Shown in pieces: positions 33,775-42,454 of a stretch of 64,000 nt of DNA (positions within the stretch are counted from its first letter, which is position 1; every line of letters begins with the position of its first letter). The position numbers and the translations under genes were made by a program. This DNA is from Candidatus Oscillochloris fontis (GTDB lineage Bacteria > Chloroflexota > Chloroflexia > Chloroflexales > Chloroflexaceae), in contig NZ_RYFD01000015.1 in NCBI RefSeq assembly GCF_004138135.1, positions 1 through 64,000 of the forward strand. The letters are read 5' to 3'. Below the pieces are notes generated by a model that was not told the origin of the DNA, ran no database searches, and saw nothing but the letters and a program-made list of their open reading frames with translations.

Positions 33775-36606
33775 ATGAATACCGAGCGTGACCCGCTGGC
33801 GACCAATATCCATGCCCTGGGAATGGCGTTGCGCCGCGTGATGACCAACCAGAGCGGGGCGAGGGCGCTCGAACTTGAAGCCCAGGTGCGCCAGATGGCA
33901 CGCGAACTGCGCACCCAGCCCAGCCCCGAATTGGCGGAGCGCCTCACCCGCCTGATTGCCGAGCGCCCGGTGGCTCAACTCTATGATCTGGTCAAGGCTT
34001 CGACACTCTATTTTGGGCTGGTCAATCTGGCCGAGAGTGTCGAGCGCCTGCGCATGCTGAGTGTGCGCGACCGCCAACGCTACCCCGCACCACGCGCCGA
34101 GGGTGTCACCGACGCCGTTGCTTCACTGCGTAGCCACAACGTTAGCGCCGAGGCCATCCAGGCGTGGCTCAATCAGGCGCTGATTATGCCGGTGCTCACC
34201 GCCCACCCCACCGAGTCGCGGCGGCGTACCACGCTCAATAAACTGCGCCGCATCTTCGATACGCTGATCGAGTTGACCCTGCGCACAACCCCGATGTTGC
34301 CCCACGAACATGTCGCCGCGATCACCCAGATCGAGCGCGAGATTGTGGGTCTCTGGCTGAGTGATGATGTGCGCGTCGAGAAGCCCTCGGTGCTCGATGA
34401 GGTTGAGAATGGCCTCTACTACTTCCAGCGCGTCATCTGGGATCTCTTGCCTAAACTTGACCGCGAGTTGGCTACGGCGTTGGCAGAACACTACCCCGAA
34501 CAGGATTGGCAGCTACGCCCCATCCTGCGCTTTGGCAGTTGGATGGGCGGCGACCGCGATGGCAACCCGTTTGTTACGGCTGAAGTGACGGTCGCCACCG
34601 TGCGCCTGATGCGCAGTGCCATGCTGCGCCACCTGATCGCATGTCTCTCTCCGCTCCATACCGACCTGAGCCAGTCGCTGCAACAAGCGCCGGTGAGCCG
34701 CGAGGTGTTGGAACGGATTGCCTACTACCGCGATCTGTTGCCCGCTACAGCCCAGAAGATTAGCCCGCACCACTCCCGCGAGCCCTATCGCCAGTTGATC
34801 GATTTCATCCGCGCCCGGCTGGAACGCACCCTCGATCATACCCGCCACACCCCGATCCACTGGGGTCAAGACCCGCCGCCCCAGCCGCAGCCCGACATCT
34901 ATTTCCATAGCGATGAGTTACTGGCCGATCTGGAGATGATGCGTACCAGCCTCAATGCCAACGGCGCGGCTCTGGTCGCCGATGGGCTGCTGCGCGATCT
35001 GATCGCCAAGGTGGCGATCTTCCGCCTGCATAGCGCCACGCTCGACATTCGCCAGCATAGCGGGCGGCATAGCGCGGCATTGCACGAACTCTTCAGTGCT
35101 GCCGGGGTTTGCGATAATTATGTCGAGTTAAGCGAGGCCGAGAAGATCGCGCTGCTGTGTGCCGAGATCGCCAGCCCACGCCCGCTCTCCGAGACGCGGC
35201 TCTCCAACTATAGCCCCGAAACCGCCGAGGTGATCCAGACCTTCCGCATGCTGGCGGCGTTGCTCGAACAGATTGACCCGCAGGTGATCGAGAATTACGT
35301 GATCAGCACCACGGGGGATGCCAGCGACATCCTGGCGGTGCTCCTCTTCTGCCACGAGGTCGGCCTCTACGAGCCGGGGCGCTTCAGTTTGCTGAATGTT
35401 GTCCCGCTCTTTGAGACTGGCGACGATCTGATTCATGCCCCGGCGATCATGGAGCGCTGCCTCACCCTACCCGCCTACCGCGAGCATCTGCGGCTGCGCG
35501 GCGATGTGCAGGAGATCATGCTGGGCTACTCCGACAGCAACAAGGAGGGCGGATTTGTGGCCGCCAACTGGGCGCTCTACCGCGCCCAAGTCGAACTCGA
35601 CACGCTCGCGGAGCACCACGGCATCCAACTGCGCCTCTTCCACGGGCGCGGCGGCGCGGTGGGGCGCGGCGGTGGCCCGGCGGGCCAGGCGATCCTGGCG
35701 CAGCCCGCCGGTACGCTCAAGGGCCAGATCAAGATGACCGACCAGGGCGAGATGATCTCGGATCGGTATCTCGATCCGCGTAGCGCCCACCGTCATCTGG
35801 AGCAAGTGGTCCATGCCGTCATGCGCGCCGGGTTCCCCGAAACCTTGCCCGCACCCGACGCGGCATGGCTGGAGGTGATGGAGCAGATCGCTGATCATGC
35901 CCGCACCACCTACCGCGATCTGATCTACGGCAACCCCGAATTTCTGACCTACTTCCGCGAGGCTACTCCAATTGCCGAGATCAGCCGCCTGCGCATCGGC
36001 TCACGCCCGGCGAGCCGCCGCAACAGCGCCCGCATCGAAGATCTACGCGCCATTCCGTGGGTCTTTAGCTGGATGCAGAGCCGCCACACCATCCCCGGCT
36101 GGTTCGGGCTAGGTTCGGGGCTGGCCACGTTTGTGCAGCAGCAGGTTGAAAGTGGCGAAGCAGCGAGCCACCACATGCCCCCAGCGGAATCGGCGCTCAG
36201 CCTGTTGCGCACCATGTACCGCCAGTGGCCCTTCTTCAGCACCCTGCTCGACAACGCCCAGATGATTATGGCAAAGGCCGACATGGGGATTGCGCGCCAA
36301 TATGCCGGGTTGGTCGGCGATCAGGAACTGGCACTGCGCGTCTTTGGTATCATCGAGGCCGAATTCAACCTGACCCGCGAGATGATCTGTGCGATTGCCG
36401 AGGTGGATGAAGTGCTCGGCGCAAGCCCCGCACTGCGCCACGCCATCCAGCACCGCAACCCCTATATTGATCCGCTGAGCTACATTCAGATCGAATTGCT
36501 ACGTCGCCTACGGAGCGAAGCCGATCCGGATGAACAGGAGCAACTCGAAACCACCGTCTTGATGTCCATCAATGGCTTGGCAGCCGGGTTGAAGAATACG
36601 GGGTAG
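33775..36606 (+). CDS. ppc: Phosphoenolpyruvate carboxylase
   Basis: A 943-residue bacterial-type PEP carboxylase. TAHPTESRRRT carries the catalytic His region, GSWMGGDRDGNPFVT the PEP site, GYSDSNKEGG the bicarbonate-linked loop, and FHGRGGAVGRGGGP the flexible catalytic loop. The C-terminus ends NGLAAGLKNTG, the conserved tail needed for allosteric Asp binding and activity. It makes oxaloacetate for the TCA cycle; in Chloroflexales this also feeds autotrophic metabolism. It is preceded by a GGGGAGAACGAC ribosome-binding region. Confidence 0.97.
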   Translation: MNTERDPLATNIHALGMALRRVMTNQSGARALELEAQVRQMARELRTQPSPELAERLTRLIAERPVAQLYDLVKASTLYFGLVNLAESVERLRMLSVRDRQRYPAPRAEGVTDAVASLRSHNVSAEAIQAWLNQALIMPVLTAHPTESRRRTTLNKLRRIFDTLIELTLRTTPMLPHEHVAAITQIEREIVGLWLSDDVRVEKPSVLDEVENGLYYFQRVIWDLLPKLDRELATALAEHYPEQDWQLRPILRFGSWMGGDRDGNPFVTAEVTVATVRLMRSAMLRHLIACLSPLHTDLSQSLQQAPVSREVLERIAYYRDLLPATAQKISPHHSREPYRQLIDFIRARLERTLDHTRHTPIHWGQDPPPQPQPDIYFHSDELLADLEMMRTSLNANGAALVADGLLRDLIAKVAIFRLHSATLDIRQHSGRHSAALHELFSAAGVCDNYVELSEAEKIALLCAEIASPRPLSETRLSNYSPETAEVIQTFRMLAALLEQIDPQVIENYVISTTGDASDILAVLLFCHEVGLYEPGRFSLLNVVPLFETGDDLIHAPAIMERCLTLPAYREHLRLRGDVQEIMLGYSDSNKEGGFVAANWALYRAQVELDTLAEHHGIQLRLFHGRGGAVGRGGGPAGQAILAQPAGTLKGQIKMTDQGEMISDRYLDPRSAHRHLEQVVHAVMRAGFPETLPAPDAAWLEVMEQIADHARTTYRDLIYGNPEFLTYFREATPIAEISRLRIGSRPASRRNSARIEDLRAIPWVFSWMQSRHTIPGWFGLGSGLATFVQQQVESGEAASHHMPPAESALSLLRTMYRQWPFFSTLLDNAQMIMAKADMGIARQYAGLVGDQELALRVFGIIEAEFNLTREMICAIAEVDEVLGASPALRHAIQHRNPYIDPLSYIQIELLRRLRSEADPDEQEQLETTVLMSINGLAAGLKNTG

Positions 36607-36609
36607 GAA

Positions 36610-36990
36610 TTATACCGTGCTTGCTGCTGCCATAACCGGCTGAACAAGCACAACGGGGATAATGTGCCCATCCTTTGGTGTATAGGCTGCAATACGCAAA
36701 ATGGTTCGCACCGGTAATGCACGAAGGATATCAAGTGCGAGATCGCGCGTTTCTTCGGAAAGGTCAGCTAACCCTGTCAGTGGAAATGTTCGTGGCCCAA
36801 ATGCTGTTTCTTGAACCAATAATGAGTAGTCAAGTAGGGTAATACTTGCTATCTGCTGTGTTGTTTTATTGATACGCAACAAGATATGATCAGTTAGTTC
36901 AATACCAGTTGCTTTTACTGCTGGTTCAAAAACAACCGAAAGCGTATCACTCTCTTCGTCGTAATTATATATTGGTTCGATCATTATCAT
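36610..36990 (-). CDS. DUF2283 protein, possible antitoxin
   Basis: A 126-residue protein beginning MIMIEPIYNYDEESDTLSVV, then EPAVKATGIELTDHILLRIN, the DUF2283 pattern (YDxExD-xLYI...). A C-terminal extension of about 70 residues follows. It overlaps the upstream 108-residue gene by four bases (start behind GGAGGTGGG), as in toxin-antitoxin pairs. Antitoxin function is inferred from this arrangement. It converges with ppc. Confidence 0.75.
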   Translation of the reverse strand: MIMIEPIYNYDEESDTLSVVFEPAVKATGIELTDHILLRINKTTQQIASITLLDYSLLVQETAFGPRTFPLTGLADLSEETRDLALDILRALPVRTILRIAAYTPKDGHIIPVVLVQPVMAAASTV

Positions 36991-37313
36991 CCCACCTCCT
37001 TCATATACGCAGTAACGATGTAGTTATTTGGTTCAGGTCTCCCTTGTTCGTCTTCACTAAAACGGAAGAGAACAATCACGACAATATGAGTATTATATTC
37101 AACGAGATCATCATATGATTTGCTATACCGGTATTTTTGCGGGTTCAATGTATCCTGTTTGCGGCGTCCCGTTTGAAGGGTATCCTTTATGTGTTCTTCG
37201 TAGTCGGCCAGTTCCGGATGATTTATGTCTTCAATGATATGATTCCATCGCTCTTCGGTAAGATAAATGTGATACCCATAACGATCTTGTATCGTCCAGC
37301 GTCGATTAAACAT
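36987..37313 (-). CDS. Putative toxin-like protein paired with DUF2283
   Basis: A 108-residue protein: WTIQDRYGYHIYLTEERWNH, HPELADYEEHIKDTLQTGRR, YRYSKSYDDLVEYNTHIVVI. The basic, Tyr-rich layout with conserved His resembles DUF4258/PBECR-type RelE-BECR-like nuclease domains as I know them, but the match is only by pattern. It heads the two-gene overlap with the DUF2283 gene, GAGG upstream of its start. Confidence 0.65.
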   Translation of the reverse strand: MFNRRWTIQDRYGYHIYLTEERWNHIIEDINHPELADYEEHIKDTLQTGRRKQDTLNPQKYRYSKSYDDLVEYNTHIVVIVLFRFSEDEQGRPEPNNYIVTAYMKEVG

Positions 37314-37399
37314 AGATACCTCATCTCGAACGCATTCTTGTAGAGTGAATTATACCATAGGGCAAGGGGTCTTTTCCTTCAGACGAGGTTATTCCGCCC

Positions 37400-40300
37400 A
37401 TGTCTACACTCCAATTACCACTCGCAGCCGCTCAACTGCATTTCAATCAGCAGCTCTTTTCCGATTACTACCTCGATCAGATTCTGCCTCAACATACCGA
37501 TTGGCGTCTGCTAATTGATGAGGCGGCGGCGGTGCTAGTCAAGATTCGGGCGATCTATGCCGGTTTTACGCCGAGTAGTATCGAGGCGCAGACTGAGGAT
37601 GATCTGATTAAGCCGGTGCTGGCGGCGCTTGGGCATAGTTTCGAGGTGCAGGCGGCGCTGAAGACGCCCGATGGTACCAAGAAGCCGGATTATGTCTTCT
37701 ACCGCGATCTGCCCGCCCGCGATGCCAATAAGGGCCGCGTTCTTGATGATGCGCTGCCCGCGCAGGCTGCGTTTGCGGTGGGTGATGCCAAGTATTGGGA
37801 TCGCCCGCTTGATGTGGCGCTCAAGTTGAAGACCGGCGACCCGTTTACCAATCGGAATCCCGGCTACCAGATTGCCTTCTATATCCAGCACTCCGGGTTG
37901 GAGTGGGGTATCCTGACCAATGGCCGCCGCTGGCGCCTCTATCATAAGGAGACGGCGCATAAGCTCGACCGTTTCTATGAGGTGGATCTGCCCAGTCTGC
38001 TTGAACGTAACGATCCGGCGGCGTTCCTCTATTTCTATGCCTTCTTCCGCCGCGCTGCGTTTGAGGTGCATCCGCTTGGCCTTGGTACGCTACTCCAGGC
38101 GAGTAGTGATTTCGCCCGTGGCATCAGCGAGAATATCAAACAGCAGGTCTATACCGCGCTACGCCACGTCGCCCAGGGCTTCCTCGATTATGCCCCTAAT
38201 GCGCTCCGACCTGACCCGGCGACGCTCAAGCTGATCTATGATCACAGTCTGATCGTGCTCTATCGCTTGCTCTTCGTGCTCTATGCCGAGGCGCGTGAGT
38301 TGTTGCCGCTGCGTGAGAGTGCGATCTACCGCCACAACTATAGTCTCGATGCGATCAAACGCAAAGTTGCAGAGAACATTGATAGTGGCTTGCCGCTCTT
38401 GACGAGCAGTGCGATCTTCTGGATACGCTTGTACACGCTCTTCGGCCTGATTGATAAGGGTGAGCCGCACCTCAAGATTAGTACCTTTAATGGCGGGCTT
38501 TTTGATCCATCGCGCTATCCCTTCCTAGATCAGCATAGCATCGGTGATGCCCATCTGCTCCAAGCGCTCGATCTGCTCACCCGCGTGAAACGGCAGTTTG
38601 TGGATTACCGCGATCTGGCCGAACGCCACCTGGGCACGATCTATGAGGGGTTGCTGGAGTATCATCTGGCTGCACTCGCTCCTCCCGGTGCAACGCCGAC
38701 GGACGGGCAGGTGGCGCGTAACGATGAGGATGCGGGCTTTATGGTCGCACTCGTCAATAGCGAGGGTGAGCGCCATCGCACTGGCTCCTACTATACCCCC
38801 GATTTTGTGGTCTACTACATTATTGATCAGACCCTCAGGCCGCTGCTTGATGCGGCGGTGGCTGATCAGACGAGCGATCAGGCCAAGGTCGCGGCGGTGC
38901 TGGCACTGAATGTACTCGATCCGAGTATGGGTTCGGGCCATTTTCCGGTCGCGGCTACCGAGTATATCGCACGCTATCTGATCGATCTGGGCATTACGGC
39001 GCTGGAAGAAGATGCGGCGGCTGAACCCGATCTGGCCTACTGGAAGCGCCGCGTGGCCCAGAACTGTATCTATGGCGTCGATCTGAACCCGCTGGCGGTG
39101 GATCTGGCCAAGCTCTCGCTCTGGCTGAGTACAGCGGCGAAGGATAAGCCGCTCTCGTTCCTCGACCACCACCTGCGCTGTGGGAACGCGGTGGTTGGGG
39201 TGCGCTTGAGTGACCTCGACCTGAGTGGGACGGCTCCGACCAAGCGTGGCCCCTCGAAGAAGACCCAGGCAGCAGTGGCCTCCGGGCAGCTCTCGATGCT
39301 CGACGATCACGACTTTACCCGCAGTATGTCCACGGCGGTCGATTCGATGTGGCTGATTGAGCGCTCGGCGGGCAATACGCTGGCAGAGGTGAAGGAGCAG
39401 GAGCAGACCTACCAGGTGGTGCGCGCCGAACTGAGCAAGCGCTATGCCCATATTGCCGATCTGGCGACGGCGGCGCAGGGCTTCGGGCTGGCGGTTGATC
39501 GCACGCTCTGGCCCGAACTGGTGCGCCAAGCCAGCCGGGGCCACGAGGCGCTGATGCTGCCCGCGATTACCCGGCTGCTCGCGCAGGCTGCGGCGATGGC
39601 CGAGGCGCAGCGCTTCTTCCACTGGGATCTGGAGTTCCCAGAGGTCTTCTTCGACCGCTTCGGGCGTCCGTTGGGCGAAAAAGCCGGGTTCGATGCGCTG
39701 ATCGGCAACCCGCCCTATGTGCGCCAGGAACAGATCGCGCCCTACAAGGGCTTTCTGGCGGCGGCCTTCAGCGAGACCTACCACGGCGCAGCGGATCTCT
39801 TTGTCTATTTCTACCACCAGGGGCTGCGGCTGCTGCGTAGCGGGGGGCGGCTGAGCTATATCGTCACCAACAAGTGGCTGAGGTCGGGCTATGGCGAGGC
39901 GCTACGTGGCTACTTCACCCAACATACCCGCATCGAACGCCTGATTGACTTCGGCCACGCGCCGATCTTTGCCGATGCGGATGTCTTTCCCTGTATTATT
40001 GTGCTAGAAAAACCCGCCGCATCTGACGCGACGAGCGACACCCATACCATCAACGTTACGGCTTTCCCCCGCGAGGCGCTCAAACTGCACAGCATTGCCG
40101 ACTACGAGGCCGCACATAGCTACCCTGTGCCCCAAATACGCCTGAGGCGCAGCGCCTGGAGCCTGGAGACCGCCGAGATCGAGGCGTTGATGGCGAAGAT
40201 CCGCCGGGCAGGTGTGCCGCTAACCGAATTTGCCGGGATCAAGCCGTATCGCGGCGTGCTAACTGGCTTCAACGAAGCCTTCCTGATTGACACCGCCACC

Positions 40301-41218
40301 AAAGAGCGCCTCATCCGTGAAGATCCGCGCTCGGCGGAGATCATCAAGCCCTACCTACGCGGCCAAGACATCAAACGCTGGTCGCCGGAGTGGGATGGCG
40401 TGTGGTTGATTTTTACTGGGCATGGGGTCGAGATCTCCAATTACCCTGCCATTCTTACCCATCTCACGCCCTTCCGCGCTGCGCTAGAGAGACGAGCCGG
40501 GAGCCAAGAATGGTGGCAAACCCAAGCTACAACAGCTTTTCATCATCTGTTTGCCCAACCTAAATTGATGTATCAAGAAATTCAGTATCACTCACGATAC
40601 TGTTTTGATAATCAAGGATTCTATGGGAATAACAAAACCTTCTTGATTCCCACTGGCAACCTGTGGCTTCTCGCCGTCCTCAACTCACCGCTGATGTGGT
40701 GGCACAACTGGCGTTTCCTACCCCACATGAAGGACGAGGCACTCAACCCGGCTGGCTTTCTGATGGAACAACTCCCCATCGCCCCAGCCAGCGACGCAAT
40801 CCGCGCCGAAATCGAGCCAGCGGTAACGCGGCTCATCGCCATCACCCAAGCCGAGCAGGAGGCGCGGCGCGACACCCTAGACTGGCTACGCAGCGAATTT
40901 GGGGTTGAGCAAGCGGGCCAAAAGCTAGAGAACTTCGCCAGCCTAAGCGCAGACGAATTCATCGCCGAAGTAAAGAAACGCCGCCCGAAGGGTAGTGGTG
41001 CAACATCTTGCGTCACTACCCCCGCCACACTCAAGGCACTACGGACGGGGTACAACGAACAAGTCCCACCCGTGCAAGCACGTGCAGGTGAAGCATTGGG
41101 GCTAGAGCGGCGCATCGCCGCGCTCGTCAACAGCGCCTACGGCCTCAGCCCCGAAGACGTGGAACTCCTATGGCGCAGCGCGCCACCGAGGATGCCGGTG
41201 GGGCGGGGAGAGAGGTAG
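37400..41218 (+). CDS. Eco57I/type IIG-like restriction-modification enzyme
   Basis: A single chain of 1272 residues. The N-terminal region has a PD-(D/E)xK-type nuclease: EAQTEDDLIKPVLAALG, Asp97 in PDYVFY and GDAKYW with Asp129-x-Lys131. A middle helical region leads to an adenine methyltransferase with motif I LDPSMGSGHF (Asp507) and motif IV NPPY (770-773). The C-terminal third is the target-recognition domain. Such enzymes methylate and cut without partner genes. Bases 40990-41021 are an in-frame palindromic repeat adding residues GSGATSCVTTP, probably in a surface loop. The stop codon lies in a second palindrome. Toxin-antitoxin-like pairs flank the gene on both sides. Confidence 0.92.
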   Translation: MSTLQLPLAAAQLHFNQQLFSDYYLDQILPQHTDWRLLIDEAAAVLVKIRAIYAGFTPSSIEAQTEDDLIKPVLAALGHSFEVQAALKTPDGTKKPDYVFYRDLPARDANKGRVLDDALPAQAAFAVGDAKYWDRPLDVALKLKTGDPFTNRNPGYQIAFYIQHSGLEWGILTNGRRWRLYHKETAHKLDRFYEVDLPSLLERNDPAAFLYFYAFFRRAAFEVHPLGLGTLLQASSDFARGISENIKQQVYTALRHVAQGFLDYAPNALRPDPATLKLIYDHSLIVLYRLLFVLYAEARELLPLRESAIYRHNYSLDAIKRKVAENIDSGLPLLTSSAIFWIRLYTLFGLIDKGEPHLKISTFNGGLFDPSRYPFLDQHSIGDAHLLQALDLLTRVKRQFVDYRDLAERHLGTIYEGLLEYHLAALAPPGATPTDGQVARNDEDAGFMVALVNSEGERHRTGSYYTPDFVVYYIIDQTLRPLLDAAVADQTSDQAKVAAVLALNVLDPSMGSGHFPVAATEYIARYLIDLGITALEEDAAAEPDLAYWKRRVAQNCIYGVDLNPLAVDLAKLSLWLSTAAKDKPLSFLDHHLRCGNAVVGVRLSDLDLSGTAPTKRGPSKKTQAAVASGQLSMLDDHDFTRSMSTAVDSMWLIERSAGNTLAEVKEQEQTYQVVRAELSKRYAHIADLATAAQGFGLAVDRTLWPELVRQASRGHEALMLPAITRLLAQAAAMAEAQRFFHWDLEFPEVFFDRFGRPLGEKAGFDALIGNPPYVRQEQIAPYKGFLAAAFSETYHGAADLFVYFYHQGLRLLRSGGRLSYIVTNKWLRSGYGEALRGYFTQHTRIERLIDFGHAPIFADADVFPCIIVLEKPAASDATSDTHTINVTAFPREALKLHSIADYEAAHSYPVPQIRLRRSAWSLETAEIEALMAKIRRAGVPLTEFAGIKPYRGVLTGFNEAFLIDTATKERLIREDPRSAEIIKPYLRGQDIKRWSPEWDGVWLIFTGHGVEISNYPAILTHLTPFRAALERRAGSQEWWQTQATTAFHHLFAQPKLMYQEIQYHSRYCFDNQGFYGNNKTFLIPTGNLWLLAVLNSPLMWWHNWRFLPHMKDEALNPAGFLMEQLPIAPASDAIRAEIEPAVTRLIAITQAEQEARRDTLDWLRSEFGVEQAGQKLENFASLSADEFIAEVKKRRPKGSGATSCVTTPATLKALRTGYNEQVPPVQARAGEALGLERRIAALVNSAYGLSPEDVELLWRSAPPRMPVGRGER
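40990..41021. repeat. Palindromic repeat inserted in frame in the restriction gene
   Basis: GGGTAGTGGTGCAA faces TTGCGTCACTACCC with two mismatches. It belongs to the GTAG-GACGCAA palindrome family seen at 28274 and 41215. It keeps the reading frame. Confidence 0.75.
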
Positions 41219-41254
41219 AGATGCAAGGTATTGCGTCTCGACTTGCATCTCTAC
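41215..41254. repeat. Palindrome holding the stop codons of two convergent genes
   Basis: GTAGAGATGCAAG and CTTGCATCTCTAC form a perfect 13-bp stem. The restriction gene stops at TAG 41216-41218 in one arm and the MazF-type gene stops at TAG (41253-41251, minus) in the other. It may be a two-way terminator. Confidence 0.88.
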
Positions 41255-41583
41255 GCTCGAAGAATCGTGAGGATTGCCGCGATCACAGCTTCGTTTGTTG
41301 CGTCGCTAATCCGTCCGATGCGATACAGAATCAATGCGCTATCGGCAGTAAAGAGGCGATTCGGGCGGATATTGCTCATCTGACGCAGCCCACCATGAAC
41401 GAAGTCCGTCTCACGCAAGGGAATAGCATAGGAATCGCGGATGGCCTGACTGGTGATCTGGCAAAGAATGACATCATCGCCATTCAGATCTGCCAACACC
41501 AGCGCAGGGCGGCGTTTACTCGCACTGAGGTCAGAGAAGGGGAAGGGAACCACGACCACATCGCCTTTTATAAATGCGCCCAT
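41251..41583 (-). CDS. MazF/PemK-type mRNA interferase toxin
   Basis: A 110-residue protein from ATG 41583: FIKGDVVVVPFPFSDLSASK, RRPALVL, VILCQITSQ and SNIRPNRLFT match the PemK/MazF fold, with the conserved KRRPA(L/V)V start of the active-site strand and the R(P/L)xxL segment. Such toxins cut mRNA. It overlaps the upstream antitoxin gene by 16 bases. Confidence 0.9.
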   Translation of the reverse strand: MGAFIKGDVVVVPFPFSDLSASKRRPALVLADLNGDDVILCQITSQAIRDSYAIPLRETDFVHGGLRQMSNIRPNRLFTADSALILYRIGRISDATNEAVIAAILTILRA

Positions 41584-41792
41584 GCAGAATCCTCCTCGGG
41601 GCGACTCCAATCGTGATGTAGCACCGACTCGCTCATCAGAGCCGTCTCTCGCAGATCGGGTTCAGCCTGGAATACAATCGCTATGGCATCACGTTCGATT
41701 AGATAAGAGATAAAATCGTAGACGACCGTGAGTTTCTCAGGCGATAAATGTCGTAGACGCTCATCAATTTCGCGGATAGTCACTGCCGTCAT
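41568..41792 (-). CDS. Antitoxin of the MazF-type pair
   Basis: A 74-residue protein, MTAVTIREIDERLRHLSPEK, then VVYDFISYLIERD, resembling DUF2281-like antitoxin N-termini, and an acidic/His-rich tail LHHDWSRPEEDSAWAHL that would wrap the toxin. RBS AGAGG at the right distance. It precedes and overlaps the toxin gene, the usual order. Confidence 0.8.
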   Translation of the reverse strand: MTAVTIREIDERLRHLSPEKLTVVYDFISYLIERDAIAIVFQAEPDLRETALMSESVLHHDWSRPEEDSAWAHL

Positions 41793-41927
41793 GACAACCT
41801 CTTTTCTGTGGGTTATCCTATAGATAGGCCAAACATTCGTTTCTATTGTAGCATACGTCTACCCGGTTTTTTACTCGATAACCTATCAGAACCAGAAAAT
41901 CTACCCAGACAGAGTTAAGGAGGCGCT

Positions 41928-42452
41928 ATGACCATCAGTATTGACATTGCCGAGCTGATTGCTCAGACCGACGCATCCAAAGCGCCCGTGCGGCTAGAGT
42001 ACGTGCGCGGGCATGCCAAGTGGGAGGCATCACCCGCAAGCCGCCACCAGAAGGCACTCCAGCGCATTGAACGCTCACTACATCCTATTCCCGGCCATCC
42101 GGGCGGCTGTGGCTGCTTTGCGCTTGCCGATACCCTCATCCGCTTTGGCGATCCCGACCGATCCATCAAGCGCCCCGATCTGGCCATCTTCTGTAGCGAG
42201 CCACCCGACTCCGACGAGGCGCTAGAGATCATCCCCGCAGCCGTGGTTGAGGTGATCAGTCTGGGCTACGAAGAGAAAGACCTTGGCCCGGATGGTGCGC
42301 CCTTCTATCTCGCCTATGGCGTGCAGGATGTCGTCATCACCGACCCCCGGAATGGCCAGGTCTACCACGAGCGTCCGGGTTGCCCCCGGCGCATGCTCAC
42401 TGCCCCGGTGAGCATTGATCTTGCCTGTGGGTGCCGGGTGACGGTGGAGTAG
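41928..42452 (+). CDS. Uma2-family (DUF820) putative endonuclease
   Basis: A 174-residue protein. KRPDLAIFC supplies the first Asp and AAVVEVISLGYEEKD the E-x-I/V-S plus downstream Lys of the PD-(D/E)xK core of Uma2 proteins. The family is greatly expanded in Chloroflexota and cyanobacteria; function is unproven but defence or mobile-element roles are suspected. The start follows AAGGAGG. Confidence 0.9.
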   Translation: MTISIDIAELIAQTDASKAPVRLEYVRGHAKWEASPASRHQKALQRIERSLHPIPGHPGGCGCFALADTLIRFGDPDRSIKRPDLAIFCSEPPDSDEALEIIPAAVVEVISLGYEEKDLGPDGAPFYLAYGVQDVVITDPRNGQVYHERPGCPRRMLTAPVSIDLACGCRVTVE

Positions 42453-42454
42453 AC

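Noticed and set aside
38525-39817. Minus-strand open frame of 430 codons
   Set aside because: Antisense shadow of the restriction-methylase, including its motif I and NPPY codons; composition is Arg/Gln-rich.
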